Below, piece after piece: positions 36,683-48,795 of a stretch of DNA of 64,000 nucleotides. The notes under the pieces are model-generated. The model saw only the letters and a program-made list of their open reading frames with translations. It had not been told where the DNA came from and did no database searches. The stretch's first letter is position 1. The number at the start of each line of letters is the position of its first letter. This stretch comes from Dirofilaria immitis. Its lineage: Eukaryota > Nematoda > Chromadorea > Rhabditida > Onchocercidae. The DNA is taken from contig JAKNDB010000110.1 of assembly GCA_024305405.1 (NCBI GenBank), positions 2,356,001 to 2,420,000 on the forward strand, written 5' to 3'. A program made the translations under genes and the position numbers.

Positions 36683-38250
36683 ATGAATATGAAAGTAATT
36701 ATTGTATCATTGATAATCGCAATATTACTATGGCAGATAGATGCAGGACGTAGTAAAAGTCGAAAGAAGACAATTGACCGAGATAGTTCAGAACATACTT
36801 CGTCAGGTAAAACTTTCTCTTTTCTTTTTATCACGATCGAACATATAACTATGCGTGATTAATTTCAGGCTTTACAAAAAACGATGATGATGATGATGAT
36901 GAACATAAGAAAGACAAGGAGCATGGTATGGGAGTTTGATTAATTGATTTCGATTTAAATTCTATCTTTAATTTCATTTCATACATCTTTGTTGATACAT
37001 TTTACACATTCATCAATCGCTCAAAAATTCGTGTGTACAATTACTTTAATGTTTAAGATGCAAATTAATATAAATAATCAATGTTAATAAGTTAAAAAAA
37101 AGACAGTAGCTATCAGTGATAATGGTGAATTTTATAGGACAAGAACGAGAATATAAGACAAGAGAAAAGAAAGATAAAAAAGTAGTAGCAGCAGTGAGGA
37201 AGATAATAAAGATAAGGATGAAAGAAATGGGACGGCAGTTAGTATGAGCGATGGAATACATCGAGCAAAGAGATCAGTATTTAACGAAAAGCAAATCAGT
37301 CAATCTACGGTATTTCTCTTTTCATAAATCCAGTACCCGAATTCTTAATTGTTACCGATCCAAAATTGAATTAAGCTACATTCGCCGTTGATACCAATAT
37401 TCTTACCTTGTTTTGCATTATACACATAGCGATTTATTTATTTCATAGATAATCAATAAACGTATGATCCTGCAGGAAGTGCAACATCATAATATCACGA
37501 CTGTCTAAAATTATCTGAAGATGTTGCAATAAACAATATAAAGACATATATCTTTTTTCTTTCTTCTTTTTCAAGAAATTTGATTTGCAAAATATCAGAG
37601 ATTATTCTATGAATGTGATAAGATTAATAATAATATCAAAAATTATTCCTTGATAAATGACATTTCTTTAAAAGTCTTCTATCTTGCGACATGAAGTCAT
37701 ACATACCTAAAAAAATGTATATCCTTTTAATTGATATCATTGCTTCATTTTAGAATAATGTAATTAGAATTTAATTATTTGTCTTATCAAATTATTCAGG
37801 AATATTTGCATCATTTTTTATCAGTAATCCAGTATTACCATTGTTATTCCCACCAGCACTAGAATTAATCTAAGACTGACATGATTCCGCAAGTTTTTTC
37901 AATTATGCAAAAAAAGCTAATCAAAATGGAAACGCTGCTTTCCTTTACAGATCGACCATGGCACCCGTGTTGGACGCGCTGCAGTTCCATCATCAAATTT
38001 GGAAAGTAAATTTTATTTGTTTTAATTATTCATCAGCATTATATCCTCCATGGAAATACATATTTCAAAGACATCAGAGAGCAATGTCAAATTACCATTG
38101 ATATAAAGCAAAGGAGGCAAACTACTTTGTGGCATATGTCATAGGAACTTCTTCCTTTCTTCACTACCTTTTCTTCAAATTCAAAGAATGATTTAAATGT
38201 TACTGATATTTTCAGCCAAATGGCATGAAAATGGAATTACCAGGAAATGA
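36683..38250 (+). CDS. Small secreted, charged low-complexity protein
   Basis: Five exons: 36683-36806, 36869-36925, 37138-37309, 37951-38005 and 38216-38250 (TGA). The start sits one base after a TTTTATAG acceptor, typical of spliced-leader addition. The N-terminus is a clear signal peptide (MNMKVIIVSLIIAILLWQ, cleavage likely after IDAG). The mature part of about 125 residues has no cysteine. It holds a basic patch (RSKSRKK), a run of six Asp, Lys/Glu-rich and Ser-rich (SSSSSEEDNKDKDE) stretches and a dibasic HRAKRSVF site that a furin-like protease could cut. Exon 3 needs one extra base in an A run at 37176-37181 to keep phase; read literally it ends soon after. I do not recognise the family; it could be a nematode-specific secreted disordered protein or a peptide precursor. 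Confidence 0.65.
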
Positions 38251-39340
38251 ATGCTTAAAGAACAATATAGAATACCTTGAATTTCATTCCTTGTTCAAAA
38301 TAATGTCTGTTCGAACGCTGCATTCTAGCGTTGAAATTGCAACATACAAAATCTTGCTTTTGCTTCAATGTGTGCTTAATCCACATGCGTCTACTGTCAT
38401 TTTATACCATTTATTCTCAAGTTAATAGAACTACCCTTGTAGAAAATTTATTAAAGTTCACTGTTTGTTCACTAATATACTGGAATAAAGTTATGTTATC
38501 GTTTTTCATATCAGAAAAAAAACAACGAACAAAATAAGCATCAAGAAAATGCGTGAACCTCAAATTCGAAGAACCACCTGAATTTCAAATGTGATGCAGA
38601 AATACAGAAAAGGAGCGATTAAATTTTCCATGGACAATTTTTCCCACATTTAAACAAGAAAAAAATCATGGATTTGCAATAATCGCTCAAGTCCAAAAAT
38701 TCGAACAGTATTACAAAAACACTACAACATCGCATAAATGCAGTATCAACCCGGAAAAACAATACTAGCAAGAAAATAAAATAGGTATTGCACTGTAACT
38801 AAAGCCGCAAATCACAGGAATAAGAGAATCATGCATAATGACAAAACAGAAATCTCTTACTAATCGTCCTATTCATGTTCAAGCAAAGTACAGTAGATGA
38901 AAAAAAGAAACACAGCAACTATTTTCAGCAGGCAACTTGAAATCCAAAAGAAAATAGTACCGGAATATATTCATAATCATAAGGGAATGACTTTCTATAT
39001 GGCAAAATCACGACGTTCAAAACGAAAATATATGAATATATATAACAACAAATATTTATGATAATAAATCAAATATCTAATGGAATATATTAGCCACACA
39101 CAGATCTTGTTCTTTCCATTTCGGTACCTTTTGCTATCTGTGCAGTATCAGCTAATAGGATTTTGTCATCACTTATGAATTGATAATCTTAACAAACTTT
39201 ATTAAATAAGTGATGAATAATTTCCAATAATGCTGAGTGAGAACCCAAAACGTGTTTTGCAGAAGTTATGTCAACATAGAAAGACAAGCAAAATCTAATG
39301 CCCAAAAATTTGCAATTCAAGGGACTGTTCTCTAACTTAC
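38251..39340. other. Intergenic region between convergent genes
   Basis: 3' ends of the small secreted gene (+) and the NSD gene (-). The NSD frame may stop six bases after 39341 (TAG) or splice at a GTAAG there. No further exon was recognised. Confidence 0.5.
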
Positions 39341-42300
39341 CTTTTCCTTTTTTAGTTGCTTTGTAGCATAATTTTTGAGAAATTTATGCTCTAAAACAAT
39401 CAACTGCTCCCTTGATCGACGACGAGCATTTTTACGGAAATATTGGTAGCTCTACTTGCCAGAAAGTCCTTTTCTAAATCCAAATGCTTTTCAGCTTCGT
39501 TTTTATATTTTCTTCGTTCTGAGTGATCCGTCCAAAAAATCTGCAATTTATTTATGGATTCAAGAGAAATAGTAGGAAAAGTTATCAGCAAATGTTTCTT
39601 ACAGTTAAATTAACAAAGTTTACTTATCAGTGACCCCTATTATTGCAATATAAAAGTCTGTATCAAAAGAATCTTAATTTATTATGTCTATTCACAAAAA
39701 ATATTGGAATACTGCGAATAAGCAAAAATATTTGCCTACGGGTTTTTCTAAAACAGTGCGGAAAAAATTTTCCCAAAATGGAATAAACCATTAAAGAATC
39801 AAATAAAAGTCTGGAAACTTCAGAAGCTTGATCTTTTTGACCTTTATTTGTACTTTTATTTTCTTCGGCATATTTTTTTCGTTTTCTTCGTGTGTGCTTT
39901 CGACCGGAATGATTGCTGTTTTCATAGACCTATAAGTTCATTTATAATAATTTGGAAGAATAAAGTATTACTTTCAAAATATGGAACCATCAATTACCTC
40001 ACTGAAGTCCTTTGATCCAACTATTCTTGACTGAGTATCTTCGCCATTATTATTATTGGTCTGTTCATTCAGTACAAAGCAAGCTTTCACATTTGCAATT
40101 TTTCGTGTCGTATTCGCTTTTTTCTGAAAATTTAATTTTAATTATACAATGAAGAAGTAAAGAAAATCAGTAAGGACAAGAAGAAAGAGATAAGCTATAA
40201 TAAAAACCAATTACCCCAATTATGCGTCGACAACTTGTAGAACCACAGAAACATTCCATGCCCACAAGGCCTTCAGTAATTTCTGTGTCATAATCAAAAG
40301 TTAGCTCCTCCCCTGAAAACTAGAAAAATTTTAATGACCAGTAATAAAAAAATATAACTGTTAAGTATAAGAAATCTTAATGATCTGATTAATTCAAATT
40401 AATAACTACCTTTTCTGATATTCTTAATCGTTGAAATTTTGAGTCTATAAATCCCATCAACCTATAAAGAAGTAATTTAATACGAATTCCGATAATTATA
40501 TATTACGCAGGAAAAGAAAACTCAGGTAATGGATGGGGGTACATACCGTCACAGCATCCACTTTAGTATTTGGTTCACATGAATGGTTGAATGATCGAGC
40601 GACACTACCGTAATTCCGTGCATCCACGTAAAAATCATTCGTCAACCGCATTCCAAAATATGATGCCTCCAAGTCACTAAACAAACTACGAAACCGCAGT
40701 TTTTCTAAATATTCTTCTTTTGTCATCACTTGTCCAATGTATTCGGTCAAATCAGTACCCTAAAAGGTCAAATCATTATTATTTCATGGAGATAGCTTTG
40801 TTTTTATCATCATTTCAAAAGAACTGCATGGATGAAAATGGATTTGAAAATGTCATTAAAAAAGAATTTAATGCTTCATTCCTTAATTACCTAAGGAACT
40901 AACTATTCAACATAATAACAAGTAAGCTAATTTAGTCAAGACAAATATATTACTTCTTTTAAATTATTCACTGATAAAAATAATAAAATCTAAGTTTTAA
41001 ATCAATCATACTATCATACTTTATCAATATCGCATTTCGCAAAGGCACCAAAACCCTTTAACTTGGTCGGTTTTTCTTCCATAAATAATTTATCGTCATT
41101 GGTATCATGATACCGTAAAAAATTATTCGTACACATCTGTTGTGATGGTGAAAAAAATTTTTATTACCAGACAATCCGGCAGTTCTTTTTAAAACCTGCC
41201 GCTTTGTACCTCCTGCAAGTGCGTTCCGTCTTTCGAAATAAGTCGCATCGCAATCCTATAATAACAAAAATTTTTTCAACCTTTCTTTGCGAAACTTGAA
41301 AGTATTTTCAGTGCCATTTAATGTCCATGAAACGAGTAGTAATAAAAATGACGAAGTATGGTTACAAAATAACCTCAGGACATTCTGTCATCAAGATCCG
41401 ATTCAAGCAATTATGAGCAATAGTGCAACGCTTTCCATCGATAGGTTCGCAATTACAATGACCAAATTCCACCGTGTTCGATCGCGCTCTAGCTAGCCTC
41501 ATATTTATATTCGTCTAAAATTCATAATGCAGTTACACATTTTTAGTATGATGGTATCATATTTCTTATGATTTGAAAATTCCCACGGAAATTGTGACTT
41601 GACTTCAATTATCTATCTCAGTCATTCATCTCTCTCATAATAATTCATTTTCCAGAAGTATTTTTTTAGTTTCTGAATTAATTACTGATAATCATCTGAT
41701 AAAAATAAAGTGGTAAAAAGAGTATTAAGTGCAAAATCTAAAAATAAATATTTGGTTTAAAGGCACCTTAATTCTCGTATACTTCGGTAGCATTTCTGCC
41801 TTAACTTCTCGTGGAAGTGGACGCTTGATACCAAATGTTACTTTCGAACTAGCGTATACGGCTTCAGCAGCTAAAATTTTTTGTTTAATCAACGTTTACA
41901 TAACATAACTGTGGCTACAAAAATTTTTATAATCCGAAAAAACTACTAACAATTCATATATTATACTCATAATTTACATATTATATTTCCGATATTCTCT
42001 GCAGAATCCCTCAAACTCAAACAATTATGCAGTTCTAGAATATGTATAACTCAATTAAAACTTTATTCTGAATATTGTAAAGATTGCATATTTTTATAAC
42101 TTCTGTGGCACTGCTACACATCACATGCATAAAATAATTTAAAAACAATAATATGGGAACCTTTGTAAATGTTTGCATGTGTCTTCATACGGCTCCAAAA
42201 TGGACACTTCAGTGTTTTCGGGAATGAAACCAAATCTCTACATGTTACGACATCATAATTTGGTACACTCAATCCTTCAATCCATTCCACAAGCACATAT

Positions 42301-44287
42301 CCAGGCTGAAATAAAACATAAGTTACATGAGAAAGCTAAGAAAAAGTGCGAATTTCTCACAGGGTTATATGATGAATAACATAGACCTCAGTTCTGAGAC
42401 ATAGCCATAAACAATATCAATACCTCACGAAGTTTTTCAATCAAATTATTTACAGAATACAACGATAATGGTAACAAATCAGCATGAAGCGCTCTTGCAG
42501 GCCAAAATCTGAAAAAAATCTTTATACAAATCGCTTTATTAAATGATTTAAAACATCGTAACACAACGTTAGTTCAGACAAAATTGGAGAAGATAAATAT
42601 ATCTTACAAGCCTTTATTTTATTAAAATTCAGAATTTTTGTTTTCCTTCATTTTCATAAATTTGCAAATTTTTAATGAAAAAATCTATTTCCTTGGAAAA
42701 TGAAACATTTCCAAGTTTTGGAATGCATTTCGCATTCCAAAATCAATATTTCAGATAAAAAAGAAAAAATAGTGGCTTTTACCTAGATTTGTAAGTTGCC
42801 AAAACATAATCACCAATTCTCGGGAAATCAAAACATCGGCAGAAATCACATACATATGAATTATGATCGGTTTCCGTTTCTTTGATTTTATTTTTATCAA
42901 CGCAACTGTGGCAAAAGAACGTATGCAAGAGTCACATGCCACTTTTTGAGATTCATTTTCTACAAGGAATATAAAAATCTATAAATATGAAAAATCTTAT
43001 TATAATTGATAATTTGTGCTTCAGCAAATTAGAACATAGTTTCCTTTCTCTTTATTGCAAAATTTACCGAAGGAATTTTCACATTTAATGCAGTATGAAA
43101 TATTTCGTTTTGACGCACGTTTCACAGTGCTATGTCTTGGACAAAGTACATAGCGATCACGTTTTCGATCCATGTGTAGTGAACCAACTATGACGCATGA
43201 ACGATGCCAGGCGAACACACACTTTACGCATCGTATAAATTTCCTAGAAGTTAATATCAAGTTATTATCGGCTTTATCGGGAAGAGCTGCAACCTATTAG
43301 TTCTAGTTAAATATGCAATTTTCTGTCTGCTTAACTTCAAAAATTTTTGAACACTGACAAAAAGAGCGATCAGCCGTTTTCATCTTGCAGCATTCCTGAC
43401 GTAGTGGGTTTATAGTCTTTAATGAAAAATATTTAAAAATTTAAATTTCAAAAGTCGATAAATTATTATATCATGGCAAAGCTAAAAAAATGATTACCTT
43501 GAAAAGCCCGTGTTCGCAAAAGCTCCTGATGACAAAATTGCATTCATGTTGAGGACATATCCACTTTTTACTATCTTTTAAATTGATACAAAGATCACCA
43601 TGCCTGTCGAATATATGGATCCTCGGTAGGAAATCACCTGGAAATTTAATTCTCATACAAATGTAAAAGTGTTAACAGAATGATAATTACCTTGTTCTTT
43701 TGAACAAGTAGGGAACTCTGGTAACAAAAAAATTTGGGTAATTTGGATAAGGACCTTCTGTAAAAATCAAAAAACAGTTTTCATGGAATCGCAAAGTGCA
43801 CGATGGGAAACTGCATTTCCTGATTTTATTATGACCGAAAGCAGAAGCATTTTCGTCAACAGTAACTGCATGCTCGTCACCATCATTAATTTGAACACTA
43901 GTTGAAGGACGACGAACAATTTCCTTATCATCAGATCCGCTCAGTTTTTCACAAATGAAGCATTCTTGCTTTCCGATACCTGGAAATAAACGTACATCGA
44001 AATCCATCAAGGATTTTAATATTGACATAATAACAGCATTCATTTCAATTTTTCTTGAAAAATGCATTAGTTTTGGCAGCAACCAGCATGTTCAAAAAAT
44101 GGGAAAAAAGACATCAATCATTTTTCCTTTAGTTTGAAATTATTTTATCAGAGTTCATCAGAGTGCATATTTGCCATGTTGCGCGTGTAGTTTATTACGA
44201 TCTTTGGCTAATCCCGATTATATGTCAAACGAAAACCAGCCTAAGCAAGCCAATCAAGCCGTGAAAAACCAATAAATGGGTTAAAAT

Positions 44288-44325
<38 letters not shown>

Positions 44326-44815
44326 GCATTATAAAAATCTCATGTACTATCCCAGAATTTAGGGTAAGTTATGTATATGCAAATAAAGTGACGCATACAT
44401 ACGATGCAAACACAAAAATTAATAGAACTATGACTAAAGGAGTGAGATTTTTATAATTCAAATGCACGAATAGTTCAAGAACGTACTGAATTGGCGTCTT
44501 CCCCATCTATCTTCTTTTGAATCATCAGATTCCTTATCAGACGACTCCAGCACTGCAAATGTAAGTTTTGTTTGAACTCAGCTTATTGATAAATCCTTTT
44601 ACTAAAATTAAAAAATTATGTTTGAGAAAAAAATAGAAGAAATCATTCACGCATCAATCATTACTATGTATTTTCGATTTGTTCCTTGTTTACTGAAGAA
44701 TAGAATTTTGCCGCCTTTCAATACAGGATGATTCGTTGCTTCGTATTGTTGAATCGGTCGGATATTTTTTAGAAAACGTACAGTCACCTGATCTGGTAAT
44801 ACCCAAGCCGTGAGG
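39341..44815 (-). CDS. NSD-family histone methyltransferase (PHD-PWWP-AWS-SET), 5' end unresolved
   Basis: Predicted nuclear H3K36 methyltransferase. Exons: 44815-44694, 44552-44487, 43979-43691, 43637-43498, 43416-43359, 43286-43068, 42959-42783, 42508-42424, 42305-42161, 41870-41767, 41514-41374, 41255-41196, 41136-41020, 40759-40547, 40461-40410, 40312-40215, 40123-39998, 39929-39842 and 39540-39341. Order of domains: PHD-like zinc knuckles (CFICEKLSG; WICPQHECNF), a PHD with FIRCVKCVFAWHRSC and YVLCPRH, a second with YCIKCE, CDSCIRSF and YVCDFCRCF, a PWWP (PRIGDYVLATYKSRFWPARA), an AWS (GHCNCEPIDGKRC...NCLNRI...MCTNNF), SET (GFGAFAKCDI, EYIGQVM, RSFNHSCEPN, ELTFDYDTE) and post-SET (CFCGSTSCRRIIG). 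The SET cofactor and tyrosine motifs are intact. The basic tail lacks the last Cys/His finger of vertebrate NSDs. One-base shifts are inferred at 42913-42916 and 43726-43732, with paired ones in two other exons. It may be the MES-4 counterpart. Confidence 0.88.
44290..44325. repeat. (TA)n microsatellite in an NSD-gene intron
   Basis: About 35 bases of TA repeat with one slip near the right end, between exons 44552-44487 and 43979-43691. Confidence 0.9.
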
Positions 44816-44832
44816 CTAAAATTTATAGCTCC

Positions 44833-44943
44833 TTATTTACAGCAATAACAAGCAACAACAAGCTGCTGTTCTACAAACTCAAATATTGCTTCCTCTTGCG
44901 ACAAACGGTCAAGAATCCTTTTAACAATTCCTGCACCATACAT
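44833..44943 (-). CDS. Small ORF or first exon just upstream of the NSD gene
   Basis: ATG at 44943 opens 36 codons, reading MYGAGIVKRILDRLSQEE then an acidic/hydrophobic helix-like stretch (FVEQQLVVACYCCK) and TAA. A good donor-like GTAAATAAG lies inside the last codons, but the nearest acceptor, that of the first supported NSD exon, is only about 25 bases away, too short for a usual intron, and the phase does not fit. It may be the real N-terminus of the NSD gene with an error at the junction, or a separate short protein. I do not recognise it. Confidence 0.35.
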   Translation of the reverse strand: MYGAGIVKRILDRLSQEEAIFEFVEQQLVVACYCCK

Positions 44944-45620
44944 AAGAAACTTTCATTTCCCGAGTTATCATTCCCACATAATGTCACCGCTTATATAAAA
45001 ATCAGTTCCCTATACAACACTCCAACTCCATTCCAAGTGCCTCCCAGAAATCTCGAGAATTCTCGACCCACCGTATGCGAAGCTGGAGCTTTCCGCTCAA
45101 TGGCAATCATAAGGTTTGAAATTCAAAATGTCCGCCATCTTGTGCAACAATCAGTGAAACTGGTTATCCTATCGGGTTACGGTATGGGTTACGGTGAATT
45201 ATTGAAGAAAAACTTCTATTGGATGGATTAATTTTTATTCTATAAATGTAATTTTCATTCAAACAATTATTTTTTTTACAAACTATTATTTTTATTTTAC
45301 AAACTTCTATTGGATTGCAACATTTATTCATTTGTTTAGCTTTGATTCGATAAGCATAATTTTATATAAGTCGTAGATATTGAAATAGATAGTAGTAAAA
45401 AAGGAAATGACAGAGAGATCAGTGTGCTTAACATAAGGCACTTTATTCATAAAATATCTTTTTTACCATTCCATTTCATAGCATAATCATATTATATTCA
45501 ACTAATCCGTTTATATGTAATGAAATTAACTGACACATATATCCGGAATGTACCGGCGAAATATTGGGATAACAGTAAATCGTAGATTTGGGAAAAATTT
45601 GCCTTTTGAAAGAGAACATA

Positions 45621-48600
45621 TTAAAGGCTTGCTTTTTTAGCAAATTTAGCCCAGTGTTCCACTGTTTGACGTCCCAAATCGAAAACAAGCGAATGTAATT
45701 CCATGCCTTTTCCAGCATGCGTGTTATTACGTCGTAACGATGTTCGCTGTGCCGCATCGATCGTTGTATTGATAGGTTCCGCTTCCGTATCACTGCTGCT
45801 TTCCGTCCATCCTTCGCTACTTTCATTTGCTGTATTAACACTCATCATCACTTCACAAAATTGTTCAAAATCACGACTTTGCATTTGCAAGCTTGACCGT
45901 ACAAAATTTTCACTAAGATTGCTTCGATTACTCCAATATGAATTTCTTGCCATTGGTGCAGATGCATTCAATCGCCTGAAATATGAAACGTTGCAATTCA
46001 GTGTATGATATCATTTTTCCTCTCCATTTTCTATTCAAATTACATTGAAGAACTATTGTATTGTTTGATCAGGTTTAGATCATATTAAATACTTTATTCC
46101 GTCATTTCTTATTGATTAAAGAATCGTATTTTCCAATAATATTTCCTCATATCTTTTCACTGATATCTTTGTTGAAATCGCCCGTTAAAAAGCTATAAGA
46201 TTATTAAAATTATTCAGATTTAAATTTTGTTAAGGATTTACTTCGATACTCGTAAAGGTTCCCCGTGCTTTCGTGAATATTGCTTTTCGAGCTTACGAAC
46301 ACACTTTCGCAAAGGTGCGCATGTTAACCATTGTCCATAGGTTAAACGCATACGTTCGTTGAAATATGCATAGATAAATGGATTACACATATGATTACAT
46401 AGCCAAACCTACGAATACTGCACTTCATCATTTAAAAAATTTTTTTAATTACTACAAACTATAACTGTATACAAACTATAATTGTATTTAGCTTATGCAA
46501 CTTTAAATAATCAGTGGCAAAGTTCAATACATGAAACTGAAACTTTATCATTTCGCAAGAACTATAATGACTTTTAAATAAATCTGCATAACAATTATTG
46601 AAAAAACTAGACACTTCAAACCGTCGACTGATTCATTATCAGTCTAATTAAAAGGAATAGTTTGTATAAGATCTTAGCTTTGTTTTTTTTTTTGTTACGA
46701 GAACTTATGACGATAAGTCAAAAGTTGCACCTCATCGGTTATTTAGTTTTTGCCGCAAAACAGGATATTAATTGACAACGGAAGAATTTCATTCGATTTT
46801 ATAATGTTGACTTACCAAATGTAGAAAAATATACTGCCAACTGGTTAATATATCGGTCATGAATGGTTTAGCAAAGAATATAATAGATGAAATGGTGCAA
46901 ATGAGAGATGGATAAAAAAATTGAAATGTTAAGCGAGCCTGAAAAAAAAATAAGGCTAATGTTCAATAAGCCTGAAAAAAAGGATTAATGTTAAACGAGC
47001 TTGAAAAAAAAAAAAGCTTTTACTCTTGATTAAATCTTTATATAAAAGATGACAAGAAAATGCAATCATGCATGCATTTATTAAGCTTTGTCAACCGGTA
47101 AATAAATTCTATCATAACACTTTTTACCCGCAATAAGTACGCGATGCCCTTCACGAACTAAAATATATTTAAAATGCTATGTAAAGAGAGCTTACTTGTT
47201 TTTGAATCTTTTAGCACTACCAATATTCAACTTATTGCAATTAATTTTATGCCGAACTTTGTGTATTTTAATAAGTACCATTAAAGAACACGACCATTGC
47301 GCTAATATGCTGGTAAAGTTGAAGAATGATGCAAGTACGATAAATACTGCTATAAATGGCAATATTTTAGAAATAATTTCTGATTAATTTAAAAAAAAAT
47401 AAAAATTAAAACTTGTCAAGATAATTGCAATATGATAGCGATTTCAAATGAAGAGATTTAATTTCATTTCAAATAAACATTCCACTTAAATTTGTGATTT
47501 TTGATTCTAATCAAATAACAAATTTTACTTTTCGAGAAAGTAATTGAGAAGACATTTTCGTGAAATCTTAACTCTCTCCTCTCAAATATCTTTCAAAAAA
47601 ACAAAAAAAAAAGAGATAATGTTTTGTTCAAAATTAAGAAATTCACTCTACCTGGCCTTCTTCCAGCTGTATTTAAAAAACTTACTGTCCACATATCAGT
47701 CCTCATACCCATCAATGGCACAGGCATTGTTCCAAAATAAGCTGAAAACTAAATTACTATTTAGAGAATAAATAATAAGCGTAAAGAAAAAAGGAAAGCT
47801 AAAGATCGTTAAGGCAGATTTGGTTAATTTCATATTAAATAAAGTAAAAATGAGACAGTAAATGAATAATTAAAAAGAGATATCAACTTACAAAGTGGAA
47901 AAGATTAAGAATAAAATTGCTCATTTGCCAGTAATAAGTTATCTTATCAAGGTATTATATGAAGTTATATTACTTAAGACTAACTAAGTAAATAAAAATT
48001 CTTTATAATCTCTGCGTTTACTCGTTTAAAAATCATTTTGAAGTTTGATAATTAATTATTGATGCCAGTTATAATCTTTGCTTTTCTTGAAGTTCATGGG
48101 AATAAAACTTAATGTTGCGTGTAATATTTACGTCAAATTATTACTGAAACATTATAATGAATGGATGAACCTGTAATAATGCCGACAAGCCATGTTATTG
48201 TAGAACCAATAAGCGCAAATGATACGCGATTGATTGTTTTAGCACGTGTACGGTAGAAGCAAATAGCAACACAACGATTGATACCCAATAATGCGTAACT
48301 TATTATTCCTGCTGTCCAGGCAGCTATTTCAAGAAATGATAGCAAAAATAAGGAAAAATGCAAATCATCCAGAAGTGTATCAATTTGATTTTTATTTACA
48401 TTGTACGATTGACTATGAACTTTATTCATCTTCAAAGTTGCAAAATCAACCATAGAATTTGTATGGTTCAGATCATATATTTTGATAAATTTTGGGCTTA
48501 AAATTGATTTGCGGCTATTAAGAAGCTCAACGGAATTATTGGCAGCACTGTCATAATTGTGATAAGGCACTTGAATAATATTGAGGCCACAAACGAGACC

Positions 48601-48795
48601 GGCAATAATTAGCATGATAGCATCAGCCAATGCAAGATTGGCCATAATGGTATAAGCTGACAAGCGATACATCCGATAACATGTAATCATTAGCAATGTT
48701 ACCATGTTGCATAAAGTACCAGTAATTCCAATGAATATATAAATTCCTCCTACAGCATTTGCCACTCCGCTAAAGCCAAATATTTCATCAATCAT
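45621..48795 (-). CDS. Rhodopsin-type seven-helix receptor (orphan GPCR)
   Basis: Exons: 48795-48171, 47741-47652, 47349-47196, 47157-47128, 46938-46816, 46408-46242, 45975-45621 (TAA), about 514 residues. Helix 1 is GGIYIFIGITGTLCNMVTLL, helix 2 SAYTIMANLALADAIMLI, helix 3 SFLEIAAWTAGIISYALLGI followed by NRCVAI in place of DRY, helix 4 FALIGSTITWLVGIITG, helix 5 in exon 3 (VFIVLASFFNFTSILAQW), helix 6 FQFFYPSLICTISSIIFF and helix 7 WLCNHMCNPFIYAYF with the NPxxY-type motif. The loop between helices 2 and 3 is unusually long, with an Asn-rich insert. The C-tail is long and Ser/Thr-rich. Helix 6 lacks the usual CWxP, and the ligand cannot be guessed; a nematode peptide or orphan receptor is likely. 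Exon 3 is one base short in a run at 47199-47203 on phase grounds. The neighbouring NSD gene is on the same strand. Confidence 0.85.

Noticed and set aside
44896..45231. 111-codon plus-strand ORF
   Set aside because: No motif, no splice context and no family resemblance; it overlaps the upstream region of the minus-strand NSD gene. Possible but unsupported.
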